This document shows positions 23,715-37,085 of a stretch of DNA of 64,000 nt, piece after piece. Position numbers and translations under genes: made by a program. The DNA is from Carnegiea gigantea. Its lineage: Eukaryota; Streptophyta; Magnoliopsida; Caryophyllales; Cactaceae. The DNA lies in the NCBI GenBank assembly GCA_029747015.1, contig JAKOGI010002994.1:1-64000 (forward strand), read 5' to 3'. Position 1 is the stretch's first letter. The number at the start of each line of letters is the position of its first letter. The notes beneath the pieces were generated by a model that was given only the letters and a program-made list of their open reading frames with translations, was not told the origin of the DNA and did not search any database.

Positions 23715-24255
23715 ATGGTATTTGTGTGAGGTTATTATTTGTGGCAAGATTTTGCTAAATACAATTTAGGGTTTAGGTTTAGTAATTTGAAGTTAAAATT
23801 TGATATGTTGGTGGAATGAAACGGTTTGGTTGATAATGTTGTTGAAATGTGGTATTTTATGAGATTATTGCTCTAATTTGTTTGAAGATTTTGCTCAATG
23901 CAATTTAGGATTTAGGTTTGACAATGTGAAGTTAAAATTTAATATGTTGTGGAATGAAATGCTTTAGTTGATAATATTGTTGAAATATGGTATTTGTGTG
24001 AGGTTATTGCCCTAATTTATTTGAAGATTTTGCTCAATGCAATTGGGGGTTTAGGTTTGGCACTGTGAAGTTGAAATTTGATATATTGGTGGAATAAAAT
24101 ATTTTAATTTATGATTTTATTGAAATGTTATGTTTGTATGAAGTTGTAACTCTAATTTGTTTCAAAATTTTATCGAATATAATCTAGGCTTACGTTTGGT
24201 AATTTTAAGTTGAAATTTCATAAGTTGATGGTCATTTACACTCAAGTTTGAATGA
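23715..24255 (+). repeat. Four diverged tandem copies of a 139 bp unit in the CACTA leader
   Basis: The phrase 'tttgct(a/c)aat(a/g)caattt' starts at 23751, 23890 and 24029, with a weaker copy at 24169, so the spacing is 139, 139 and 140 bases. It lies between the G+C-rich leader (23460-23610) and the transposase start, probably within a 5' intron ending at the AG at 24412. Confidence 0.8.
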
Positions 24256-24415
24256 ATTATTAATTTTTTAAAATTCGTAAGACTATAAAGATATTTGTAG
24301 AATTTTATAAGTAAACATATGTAACATAATTGAGTAATTTACATAATTATTATCATTTAAATTAAAATTAATTCTTATCCAATAACTTATATGGTTATTG
24401 CTGTTTGAGCAGAAT

Positions 24416-27400
24416 ATGAATTGTCCTCCACATCGTAGGTGGATGTATAATAGATTATTACCTGATCGTAGTAGTTATAAGCAAGAATTTCTAAATGGAG
24501 TTAATCAATTCGATGAATTTGCACGTAGGCAAACAGAGTTTCTGAATGGGGAAAAGTATAGATGTCCTTGTGCTAAATGCAGAAATAGGGTGTACTTAAC
24601 ACCCAATGAGGTCAAGATGCATCTTATGTATAAGGATTTTGTGAAAGGATATTGGTTTTGGATAAGTCATGGGGAAATAGAGTCTGAGCAATATGATTTT
24701 GGGTATTCAAAAAGTAAAATTCCTGAAGTTGGAGGTTCAAGTCATATTAATAATAAATACAATGAATCCTATGTAGATCAGATGGATGACATAATTGGTG
24801 ATGCTATAATGGCAAACCAAAATGTAAGGGAGGAGGAGTCAAGTACTTAGCGAGAACCATTTTATAATATGGTTCAAGCTGCTCAATAACCCTTATACGA
24901 TGGTTGCTCCCCCCACAGTGAGCTCTCTGCTGTTGTGAGACTGTTAAGTATCAAATCTGATTATAACATGTCACAGAACTGTTTCAATGAAGTTGTTCAA
25001 CTAATGAAAGAGATGTGTCCACCTAACAATTGCGTGCCAAACAACTATGGGCAAACGAAGAAGATTGTTAAATATCTCGGCAATGATGCGGTTCACATTG
25101 ATTGTTGCCAAAAAGGTTGCATGTTATTTTATAAGAAGGATGCAAACTTAGATGCATGCAAGTTTTGTGGGCATTCTGGATGGAAAAGGCAAAGGTCACA
25201 ACAAAAGAGTCAAAGTCTATTGCCATACTTAAGGATGCATTACTTACCGTTAAAACCTCGACTTCAGAGGTTGCATGCATCAAGAAGTATTGCAGAGCAC
25301 ATGAGACGACATTATGAATATCGGCGTGAGGATGGTATTTTATGTCATCCATCAGATGGGGCAACATGGAAACATTTCGATAACAAGTACCCTGATTTTG
25401 CTGCAGAGCCTTAGAATGTGAGGCTTGGCTTATGTGATGATGGATTTAATCCTTATACTTTGTCTTCAAGATCTTACTCCATTTGGCCGGTGGTAGTTAC
25501 ATCTTATAATCTTCCCCTTGAATTGTGTATGACTACACCATTTCTGTTCCTCACTTGTGTAATCCCTGGCCTTAAAAATCCCAAGAACAAAATAGATTTA
25601 TATTTACAAATTCTTATTGATGAGTTGAAAAAGTTGTGGGATGTTGGGATTAAAACATATGACATTTCTACGGGACAGACATTTCAGATGAAGGCTGCCC
25701 TTATGTGGACCATCAATGATTTTTCCGCATATGGAATGTTATCTGGGTGGAGTACTCTAATGGAAAATTGGCATGTTTTGTATGTATGAAATAATAAAAG
25801 GCTCTGAGATTGAAAAATGGAGGTAAATTCTCATAGTTTGAATGTCATCGATGTTTTCTGCCAAGGAATCATACGTTTAGAAGAAATAGAACATCATTTC
25901 GAAAAGGCAAAATTATTACAGGAGGTCCTCCTCGCCGAATATTTAAAGAAGAATTTTATGCCGAGGTGGAGGATTACCCAATGGTAACTACAAATGGTGA
26001 CTTTGTTATACTTGGATTTAAGGAAAATGAGCACAACTGGACGAAGAAGAGCATATTCTGGGAGTTGCCTTATTGGCAACACCAATTGCTCTGCCATAAT
26101 TTGGATGTGATGCACATAGAGAAGAACTTCTTCGAAAACATCATTAACACTGTTATGGATGTCCAGGGAAAAACTAAGGATAATGTCAAATCAAGAATGG
26201 ATGTTACAGATATATGTGATAGAGAAGAATTAGATTTACAGCAAGGCTCTCGTGGCAAGACGATTAAACCAAAAGCGGAGTTCGTTCTTCTTGTGGCTAA
26301 ACGAAGACAGTCGTGTGAATGGGTAAAGGAGCTTCAAATGCCTAAGGGGTATTGCTCCAATTTGAGAAATACAGTGGACCCTAATGATGCAAAGTTCAAT
26401 AATATAAAAAGTCATGATTATCATGTGTTCATGGAGACTCTTTTACCCATTGTATTTGGTGCGCTCCCAGATGATGCGTTGAAACCTCTAATTGAGATAG
26501 GTCAGTTCTTCAAGAACTTGTGCTCAACAATACTACGAGAGGATATGCTTGAGGAGATGCATGGAAACATTACCATCACTCTCTGTAAGTTGGAGGCGAT
26601 TTTTCCTCGTGGCTTCTTCAATGTGATGAAGCACTTGCCAGTGCATTTGGCAAAGGAGGCTCAGCTGGGTGATCCTGTACAATATCGATGGATGTATTAA
26701 AACCTCATCTCAATTCTTATCTATGCATTCAATTAGAAGTGATGGGAATTGTAAATTTGTTAGGTACTTTGGCCGATTGAAGAAAAAGATTAAACAATAA
26801 GTATGTCCAAAAGGTTCAATCACAGAAGCTTACCTCGAAGCTGAGAGGACATTCTTCGCCTCCTATTACTTCGACTGTAACATGCCCTCCATGCGCATTA
26901 GATGTCGGAGAAATGAGGATGGCAAAGAGCATAATAATCATTTCCCAACTCTATCCGTGTTTGAACCGCAAGAGACTCCAATTGGGAGGGAAAGATCAAG
27001 GTATCTCACAGATGTTGAATATGTTACTGTCCATCTTCACGTGTTGTTAAATTGTGATGAAGTAAAACCTAATATTGGGTGAGTGCTGCCTTAAGTTTCT
27101 TTTCAACTAATTATTCATAATATTAATTTGTTTACCACCTTCGTAAAATGTGGCAGAATTTCCACAGAACAAGTCAGAACTGTCCGTCCCAATGTCAGTG
27201 ATGCTGATGTTAACACCATCATCGAAACTCATTTTGTAGACTGGCTTAGTCAAAATGTAAGTAATATAACTTACTCCTTGATAATTTTACCGTAATAGTT
27301 TGGTGCATTGTATTAACTAAAACCACATATTATGTAACCTTATGTGCATTACATTCAAATCTTCGACAACCACAAACATTGGTACTTGACACAATTGGCT

Positions 27401-28147
27401 GCAAAGTCAAATTGATATGTGTCGACATGGACGACATATAGAGTGAATGGATTCAGATTCCAGACAGAAGCTCACAGTGTCACGAAGAAACATATAATTG
27501 TGGTGTTGGTGTATGTGGTACGGGAGAAGGCAATATTGACAATGATTATTATAGTATACTGAAAGATACTGTCCAAATTGAGTATGTGGGCGAACCACTT
27601 AAACGATGTGTGCTATTCAGTTGTAAGTGGTTTGATCCCACATTGAACCGTGGGAGACGATCTCATAAACTAAGCAAACTTATTGAGGTACATCGCGCAA
27701 GGAGGTACCGAAAGTACAATCCATTCATCTTCCCAAACACCGCATCATAAGTATACTTTATGCCACATGCGAATCGCTCAAGGGTTAGGGCCAAATGGCT
27801 TGTTTTCATACCAACCAAACCAAGGGTGAGAGTGGATAAGCAATACACTCTACCTGCCGCTTATCTACAAACAGATATGTCGACACACGTCGAACCTGTG
27901 AATGATGTTATCCCTCCATCATTAATAGATGAAAATGAACCACCGGAAGAGGTTAATGATGAAATGGGATTTCATTTATTCAGGTTAATGAGGACGTAGA
28001 TGAGGAAGAGGAAGATGAGGGTGATGAAGAGGCTGAGTGGGATGACAGTAATGAAACAGATGAAGAAGAGAAAAATCAGCATTTATATGATGATGACGAC
28101 GATGACGATGACGTTGATGATGATGATGATGATGATGCAGATGAATG
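24416..28147 (+). pseudogene. CACTA transposase (tnp2 type), broken
   Basis: The transposase would cut and rejoin CACTA ends. From the ATG at 24416 it begins with a Transpos_assoc domain (RRWMYNRLLP; CPCAKCRN). The tnp2 catalytic region follows in pieces: 24935-25414, 25418-25789 (LGLCDDGFNPY, MTTPFLFLTCVIPG, ALMWTINDFSAYGMLSGW) and about 25790-26700 (HNLDVMHIEKNFFENI). A DUF4218-like part covers the end of that piece (SHDYHVFMETLLP; HLPVHLAKEAQLG). DUF4216-like sequence lies at 27440-27800 (CKWFDPTLNRG). A very acidic tail of Asp/Glu runs is at 27940-28147. Stops at 24848, 25412, 25787 and 26698, plus frameshifts, show it is inactive. Confidence 0.88.
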
Positions 28148-28338
28148 AGTACTTATGGATTGCTATGTATTTGAGAACGAACTTGGAAAACTATTGGTTG
28201 TGACTTGACTTTTATTGTATGAATGAATTTTCAAAATATATCTTACCTAACTATTATGATGTCTGAGTAAACGGTTAATATGTGCAATTGTTATATATTT
28301 GTATTTGCATTTATTGTCAACTATTTCAGGTATGGATT

Positions 28339-30300
28339 TCAGTTCCCGCTGAGATAAGTCTTCTACTCGAGGTAGAGGATGAGGGTGTAGGAGCTCCGCC
28401 ATGGATCCCACCTTCATAGACGTTGATCCATCTTCCCCCCAGGTACCTTAACCGCAGTTCAGCCAGACGCAACAATGGCTAGTTACATACCAGGTCTTTC
28501 AAGCCCCCATTTGGGGCTTTCCATCATCAAACCTTGTACATTCCCGACCAGACAATCATATACGGCCAATTTGCCTATAACATTCCTCCAAACCCCCCAT
28601 TTGTCAACATTGTGCAGTCTACTCCCCAACCCATTGACCCTAACACAAACCAGTCCCAAGAAAACATTGGAACTAGAGAAAGTGAAGCACAATCTAGTCA
28701 TGGGAGTACTCGAGCAAAGACTTGGATTGAGCTAGATGGTAATAGGTAAGTCTTCAATTGTTATATATTATTTACTTCAAGTATTCTATTTAACAACTAA
28801 TCAATTTGATGTGTTTTGTTTAATTAGATTTCTCCCTAATGAAGGTGCTGTCAATAGAATTTTCCTCATATTTCAAAGCAAATATGATGGAGCTTGAGCT
28901 ACATGGAGTAAAGTGCCCAAATCTGTATGGGATTTGTGGTTTGGAGAGCTCAAGGTAATTAAAATTGATCCATATTAACACTTTGTGTGACCATGATAAA
29001 TTACTATTATATTATTTAATGTGTTTGTTGTGTTCGTTATTGCAGAAGTGATTTACTTAGGATCCGATCAATGAGGACCCTATAAGAAAAAAATTTGAAA
29101 ACAGAGGCAGTGCACGCCAGAGAGACTTTCTTGGCAAAGCAAGGAAGCACAACAACAAGCCTGTTTGGCTCGGTGATACTCAATGGGAGGGACTCCAAAA
29201 ATACTGGACAAAAGAAGCTTACAAGAAATTACGTGAAACAGCTCAAAAGAACCAACTAGGTACTCTAGAAAGTGGTGGCCCATATCTGCACACCTGTGGC
29301 TCGATCCTTATGCATAAGCATAGGAGGTGTCTGGTAAAGAATTTTGCTATGTTTTTCTTTAATTTTAGTACTCTATGCCACTTTGAATGTGGTTTGACGG
29401 ATGTTTCATATAATTTTGTTTGGTACGTAGAGGGAAGAAATTGGGACGGATCCCACAATTGTTGAATTATTCAGGCGCACTCACAAACTCCATGGCAAGG
29501 AAGATGCCCCTTGGGTTGACAAGAAATCACAAATAATATTTGTAAGCTATTCTCAATTATCAATCTTTATTAGTAGTTCTAACGGGACTCATATACTTTA
29601 ATTTCATTAACTATAACATATATGTTTTTTTGCATATGTTGTGATATTGTAGAAATCATTTGAACGCGATTTTCAAAACGCGATCAACTCCCAACAGGTC
29701 TGGAATGGCACTTCTCAAAATCTACCCCAACCATTTCAAATGAGTTGTGGGTGAAGGCGTACAAGAACAAGAAAGGTCGTATTTATGGCATTGCGATGAG
29801 GTTGTCAGCATTAGGGATTTCTGTCACGTCAGTCCCACTCAATGAGTTTGTACAGTTTCAATATTAATGTTTCATTGACCATTGTTATACGATAAGTATA
29901 TTTAATTGATATACTAATGTTAGGTACTTAACATATATGGTTGTCAGTAGGTACATGTTATATGCCATCCCAACAAGAGCTGAATGATTTAAGGGGTATA
30001 GTAACCAACTTGGGGGGTGAGCTAACTTCACAAGTTGAAAGTTACCGGTTGTTTATGGAGAAATGTAAGCAATTGGATGAATCCAATCAACTGCTCACCC
30101 AAAGCAACCGGCAATTGAGCCAGCAAATGATGAGTATCAATCAACAATTACAAGCATTTTTTCAAATGCAACACACTTCTGGCTTGGGATCTCAACCACC
30201 CGTTCCTCCACAGCGACAACATAATGAGGATGGGGATGGGGATGGGGATGAGGATGAGGATAAGGATCAACAAGGTGATGATCCTCACCTTGGTGATTGA
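28339..30300 (+). pseudogene. CACTA second gene, Transposase_24 / PttA-like, broken
   Basis: Several exons can be followed by GT/AG borders. A Pro-rich start leads to 'KTWIELDGNR' (donor at 28747), then 'FLPNEGAVNRIF...WDLWFGELK' (28830-28953), then a part from 29046 with 'RDFLGKARKHNNKPVW', 'TDPTIVELFRRTHK' (about 29431-29541), and 'NKKGRIYGIAM' (29769 on). The last exon has a Gln-rich coiled-coil-like stretch (about 29980-30175), then an Asp/Glu run, and stops at 30298-30300. The gene order and the KKGRIYG motif fit the PttA/TNPA-like second gene of plant CACTA elements. In-frame stops (for example near 28897 and 29071) and a frameshift near 29740 disable it. Confidence 0.8.
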
Positions 30301-31160
30301 GGCTTTTCCCGAGTTGGTGATTCTCCTCATTGGTTCTATTTGGGGTACACGGCTTGCTGCTTGCTTCTCCCTGCTTCTCCTTCTTCTTTTTGGTGCTTGC
30401 TTGCTTCTCTTTCAACCATGGCTAGCTGCTTCATTTCCCTCCTCTTAGTACTTGCTTCTCCTTCTTCTTCTAACTTTATTTGACTTTGATTAACTAGCTA
30501 CTTGTGGTTTGTTTGAAATTTGTGGTTTGTGATATTTACCATTTGTTTGGGACTTCTTACTTGTGAATTGAAACAATTGGTTTCAAGTGCTGCTTTGTTG
30601 AGAACGTTTGATTGGAAATTGTTTGGGACTTGTGGCTTGGAAATTGTTGAAAACGCTTCAAATGAAGTCATATTGGAAGCCATTGGATGTTCTTGGAGTG
30701 GATACTTTATGTAAATTTCTTGCGGGGAATTAAATGTGTGTACTGAGGAATATGATCAAAAACAAATGTTTTTATTTTAAAAAAATTACAAATATAGTGA
30801 CGGAATGGCAACGAAATAGGAGATTTTTCTTTTTTTTCCACAGAAGAAATCAGCAACGGAATTATTGTCCGTCGCTATTAGCCACGGGAATTCCGTCACT
30901 ACATCTGCCGCTAATGACGACAGATTTTTTATCCGTCGCTGACTACGCCGTCTTTTCATCCCCTGCCAAAAAATGGTTTGTCGCAGTATCCGTCGCTGGT
31001 TCAGAATTCTGAAATTCCATCACCAGGTACTCTGCGACGAGTGAAAATTTGACAACCCTTTTCCGTCACCAAATCCGTGCTGAATTTAAAATTCCGTCGC
31101 TAATCTGCCTTTTTCCGTCGCTGATTCTATCGTTATTTGGACTTTTTCTTGTAGTATGAG

Positions 31161-31867
31161 TAGACCTGATCAACGGGTCAGGGACCCGCTCGACTCGACC
31201 CGACCCTAAAAAATGAGGGTCAGGGTCGTCTTTTTTTGTCTCCGACCCACCTCAACCCTCAAATTGAGGGTCCTCGACTATTATGAGGGTCAGGTTTGGG
31301 TAAAGATTTTGACCCGCTGACCCGACCTGCTTACCCTCACTTTTTAAAAAAAATTAAAAATTAAAATAAAAATAAGATACTTTCGGTTTCATTTGTTCAA
31401 AACTTTTTCGCTTTCACTTTCCCATCTCTCTTTAACATCTTTCCCCCATTCACCTCACCAAATCTCACTGGTTTGTAACTTTCTAACGCTACCTCTCTGA
31501 GGTTTTGAGTAGACTTAGTAGTCATTTTAGTGAACTAATCGGTCTATTGGTTTAATAACTAACTAATACATTAGAGTGTTCGCAGTTGCGATGCGCTTCA
31601 TTGGAGCATTATATTATCGTTTGGCTTCTTATTACTAAGATGTTTAATGTTGATCTTTATAATAAAAAGAAAACTTAATGAAAAATCCCATTTTCTATAT
31701 CGGAAGATTTGAGGGTCGGGTCTGACCCGATAACCTGAGGGTACCCGCAGGGTCAGGGTCAGGGTTAGGGGTATGATGACCCGCATAAGGGTCGGGTAGG
31801 ATTAGGGTTGAGAAAATCCTATCTGCCGACCCTCAACCCGACCCGACTCCCAATTTGATCAGGTCTA
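31161..31867. mobile_element. hAT-like element, 707 bp, inserted at the CACTA right end
   Basis: Perfect 13 bp terminal inverted repeats TAGACCTGATCAA / TTGATCAGGTCTA and an exact 8 bp target duplication AGTATGAG (31153-31160 and 31868-31875) identify it. The left duplication overlaps the last bases of the CACTA element and its TAT duplication, so this insertion is younger than the CACTA insertion. Subterminal regions are degenerate GGGTC/GACCC arrays. It contains no transposase. Confidence 0.95.
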
Positions 31868-31875
31868 AGTATGAG

Positions 31876-33109
<1,234 letters not shown>

Positions 33110-33770
33110 GGGTCTACTCTTTTCGTTAATAAATAGGGGTTAGTAAGAGTCTGTTCTTTTCATTGGTTAATCTACTTTTATCAATTTCTATCAATTCCTA
33201 CTAACTTCTACCAGCTCCTTCAAAAATTTTTACAAAGAAATCCCCACTCCTTTACATTCATACCAGTATCTTCCAACTTCTATCAACTTCTTCCTACCTT
33301 TTTCAACCTTAACCAACTCCTGCATATCATTCCCAAAAAACCAATTTCTTCCAACACTTTCAAACTTCTATCAATCTTCGCCAACTTTCATTGGCCGACC
33401 CTTATGTACTAACGAGAAGAAGAATACATCGTAAATGGATGAAATTCGTAAACATGCGTACTTTTTTGGAGTGATTGGTAGGAGTTGGTTATGGTTGGAA
33501 AAAATTGAAAAAAGATTGGTAGAAGTTGGAGGATGTTTGTAAGAAATCTAAATAGGTGAGGATTTCTTTGTAAAATTTTAAAAAGAACTTAGCAAGAGTT
33601 GTGGTAAAAGTTGATTTGAGTCTAAAAGGATCGGAATTTTTTTTTTAAAGAATTGATAAAAGTTAATAGAAGTTATGAAAACTAATAGAAGTTGGTAGAA
33701 GTTGGTGAAGCGAATTTACCCGTGAAAAAATCAGACCCTTACTAATGCTATTTACTAACAAAAAATATAT
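33110..33770. repeat. Foldback element, copy 2, both arms
   Basis: The left arm (33110-33410; 'gggtctactcttttcg...cttctaccag') and right arm (33440-33770; 'tggtaggagttgg...cagacccttactaat') are imperfect inverted repeats of about 300 bp around a short spacer. It occupies the same place within D2 as 776-1224 and 51578-52350, so it inserted before the block duplicated. No coding capacity. Confidence 0.75.
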
Positions 33771-33988
33771 AATTTCTCGATTGTCTTCATCTTACTCACT
33801 TATGCAAATTCGTTCATTTCACTCCAATAAAGGTGTGCTTTTTTCATGCATGTCAAAATAAAAGTACCTTAAACTTTAGTGTATTTAATTTAAACATAGC
33901 TACATGAAAAGAAAAAGGAAGAAGACATGAAAAGAAAAAGAAAGAAAATGCAAACTACTAACCTAATATGACATTAATGGCATTCATA
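33771..33988. repeat. D2 segment, copy 2, middle part
   Basis: It matches the reverse complement of about 50625-50860 ('gcaaattcgttcattt', 'gaaaatgcaaac'). The Cassandra element at 50870 interrupts the other copy right beside this stretch. No gene. Confidence 0.7.
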
Positions 33989-35700
33989 TCTATACTATTA
34001 TATAAAAGCAATGTTGTACTAACGTGAATTTTTCTTATATTGTCAAAAATCAGAACTTCTGGGCCATAAGATTAATCCTCACTTTTAATCACATCCATTC
34101 ATATTAATTAATCAATTCTAATAAAAGGAAGGAAAACAATAATTAACAAAGAAAATATAAACATTAATTATAAAAACGTTAAAAGGAAATAAAATAAGAA
34201 TGAGAATTACTGCATTCTTAAAATATAGTATTCTTTAAATATAATTATTGGTGCTTTTGCAACATCATTGCAGTTATATTATTTTCAAATAAAAACTTTC
34301 TCTTCTTCAATATTAAAATATAGTAAACTTAACAATGTCCCTCGATATTATTAACATATTTTAGTTCAAATATATATCCATAATAAAGGAAAGCATACAT
34401 ATTTTAGTTCAAACTTAATCAGAACATTTTAATGCATTCTTAAAATATGGTAAATTTAAAATTATTACAATGAACGTGCGAATCCTAGCTGCAATGACTT
34501 TGTCAAATGTAAGCAAAATATAGTATTCTTAAACATTAAAAGGAAATAAAATCCCGAAGCAACTTTTGCAACACTTCTCTTATTCAATATTAACAAATTA
34601 ACTATGGAAATATTCAAACTGCCTACGAAGAACTCAGGTAATAATTTATACGCTTTAGAATGTAGTAAACTTAGGTAATATTTTATACGCTTTGGCTTTT
34701 GTTTCCTATCACTGCCAATTCCCCTTAAATTATTTTAGCAATATTATTGAGACCATTACTATTGTGTGTTCAAGCCGGTAATTTACTATCCAAACAAGCA
34801 TTATTCGAGGTCTGCAATATTGATCGTCTTGAATTAACAACTTCGTTTCCAATTATATTATTTTCTTTTTATTCGTTGTTCGTTGTGCTTTGATTTAATC
34901 TTCTTCAATTTCTAGGGATCAACATATAGTAAGGAAGATGTCTGCATTAATCTACATCGATTTACAAACACTCATCTTGCTTTCCTTGTTTCATCTTCTT
35001 GCTGCGATGTTTATATTTTTCTTACACTCATTTTTCTTTTTATATTTTTGCAAGTTGTAGGGATCGAAATACAATAAGAACGACGTTTTCATCGATCCCA
35101 TAGGTATGCTTTAATATTATTAATTTTGTTCTATGTATGGATTACACACAACAATATGAGAAAAGAAAAATTAGAAATTTTTTTTTAACCAACTTTTAAA
35201 ATTTTAATTTTATGAACTTGCATGTATGTATGTATCTATCTCTATATGCGATTATATATGATTATATAGCAAACCATGGGTATTTGTTATGGAGCCTCAA
35301 CGACGCCATGAAGTAGATTTGCCTATCACTCATATTGCGTCAGTTAGTTGGGAGGAGGAGGTGTATTACTTACGAAACAATAATGCTAGATACACATGAT
35401 GTAATTATAGGCTTCAATTATATCCTTGTTAATCAAATTATTAATAAGAACTTAATTTTTAATGTCGGTACAAGAAGAGAAGGTGGAATCTTCATCATTT
35501 CCGTAATAAATTAACGTATCATTATGTCATTTAGCATAATTTTTAGTTTCATTGTTACTACTTATAATCTCTGTCATACTTTACATCGTGTCTTTTACAA
35601 TCATTTATTATTTTAATTATTGAGTTTCAATTGTTGTGCATGAAATTGCTGTCTATTTATGTTTTTCAATAAATTTGAGTTTCCTTTTCTGAACTATGAT
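33989..35700. mobile_element. Insertion in D2 copy 2 with a Helitron-like 5' end
   Basis: About 1.7 kb has no counterpart in the inverted copy, where 'gttcatat' runs on directly. The left edge 'tctatactattatataaaag' preceded by A resembles plant Helitron 5' ends (TC... inserted after A). I could not find a convincing CTRR 3' end with a hairpin, nor a Rep/helicase sequence, and the right edge is approximate. Small possible exon-like pieces around 35270-35400 are not recognised. An insertion is well supported; the Helitron label is weak. Confidence 0.35.
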
Positions 35701-36303
35701 ATTAGCTTTGTCTTTAATGAACATTCATATATTCAAACCGTCTACTGTAATATATATGCATTGTACAAAATACGGATTCTGACTTGTAATTCATTTAAAT
35801 TTTGTCGAGCAAAATTTAATTAATACACCGAACGGCATTCCGTGTCCTCCCCACTAATGACCATTCAAGCTCAATACCATGGAAAGTGACTCCCGACCAA
35901 CCACTTCGAAGGTGTAAGAAACGAAAATGCTGTAATTGCTGAGTGGCTTCATTCTTGCATATGTTTTTAGCCACAAATTTTGAGTACTTTCACTTTTGCT
36001 TTTTTGTTTTGTTAGAAATTCCCATATTTAGTTGTAATTATTAGTAATTCATTGTCTTTAATTCCTGAAGTTATTCCCTCATTTAAGGGAGACCTTTTGC
36101 ACTGCTTTAGGGATAAGTGAAAAGCCTTATCCTTGTATTATTTGTATCTCATGCATCTTACTGTTGCTATGAGTGGAAAACATCAGAGAAGAATTCTCTC
36201 TGAAACAAAATCTCCATCATTTTTATCATTTTGGTCGAAAGGAGAGTAATCAAGTGCTTAGTAAGTTAACAAGATCACAACATTGGCGATTAATAGTAGT
36301 ATG
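35701..36303. repeat. D2 segment, copy 2, later part
   Basis: It matches the reverse complement of 50300-50620, with landmarks 'gagcaaaatttaattaatac', 'taatgaccattcaagctcaa' and 'caagtgcttagtaagtta'. The stretch 36010-36220 is extra here. No gene. Confidence 0.7.
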
Positions 36304-36610
36304 TAGAGCTGAGAAACGGGTTGGGTCTGGTTGACCCATTTGATGAATTGATCAATTTTGTGTTGACCTTAAAACTGGCTTAGATTTTCCTAATATTGAT
36401 GAATTGATCAATTTTGTGTTGACCTTAAAACTGGCTTAAATTTTCCTAATATTGAAAAATAATATGTTTTCATGCTAAAGACTAAAGAGTCATATCGTGT
36501 CGACTTCAGCACAAAATTGGCTCAGTGCAGGTCGGGTTCGAGTTTAATTCAGTAACTTCAGGTCAGATTTATGTCGTATTATTGTGTCGGGTCAGATTTT
36601 CTTAATTCTA
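36304..36610. mobile_element. hAT-like MITE shared by both duplicated copies (copy 2)
   Basis: Ends are 'tagagctgagaaa' and complement 'tagaattaagaaa', with flanking octamers GTAGTATG and ATAGCATG (6 of 8). The inverted copy at 50052-50295 has GTAGCATG/ATAGCATG (7 of 8). It was present before the block duplicated. Inside this copy a segment of about 57 bp starting 'gatgaattgatcaatttt' (near 36341) is repeated in tandem almost without change; the other copy has it once. GGGTC-type subterminal words are present. Confidence 0.65.
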
Positions 36611-37067
36611 ATAGCATGTGATTTGAGAACAGTTCAAATTTCTTCCATGAGATGCAAACAATTGACATGCATAATGCATTATAATGTAAACTAATAAACA
36701 AACCTTATAATTACTAGTCAATATTATCATAAAACGAGTTATAAAGTAACGCAATTAGATATGCATTTGTTCAGTTGATTACGATATTGCAAAGCAATAA
36801 TTTAGTGGCTAAAACTAATATTTAAGAAAAATTAAAGAACAAAAAAGCAGAGAAGGGAACAAAAGTCACTCTGAGCCAATATCAAACGATTACTTTCGAA
36901 ATGAAAAAGTATTATTGAAGACCATATAGAAATCCACAATACAGACCCGCACATCACACTTTTGACACTACACGTTGACTGAACAAACTGCTTATGTAAT
37001 CGAGTATTATTTAAATTGACAGAGAGCACACATAAATTGATCAAAATCCCCATCAATTGAGCATGAT
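36611..37067. repeat. D2 segment, copy 2, end, and 3' flank of the carboxylesterase
   Basis: 36611-36780 matches the reverse complement of 49210-49322 plus 49988-50051. The point 'gacatgcataatgcatt' (36668-36685) is the empty site of the copia fragment at 49323. The rest is the 3' flank of the carboxylesterase gene, without a recognised feature. Confidence 0.65.
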
Positions 37068-37085
37068 CGATGACCTCTGTACGCA

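Larger units (their letters stand above)
23105..31154 (+). mobile_element. CACTA (En/Spm) DNA transposon, about 8.05 kb
   Basis: The left end is CACTATTAAAAAAGC; the right end reads '...ctttttcttgtag', the complement of the usual CACTACAAGAAAAAG with two terminal bases missing. The 3 bp target duplication is TAT (23102-23104 and 31155-31157). The inverted copy at 53338-53345 is an empty site, with the flanks joined as 'atatgggttagcc' in this orientation. Both subterminal regions (23130-23420 and 30800-31130) are packed with GCGACGGAA-type motifs in both directions, as expected for binding sites of the element's own protein. It carries a tnp2-type transposase gene and a second Transposase_24 (PttA-like) gene, both broken. 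Confidence 0.93.
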
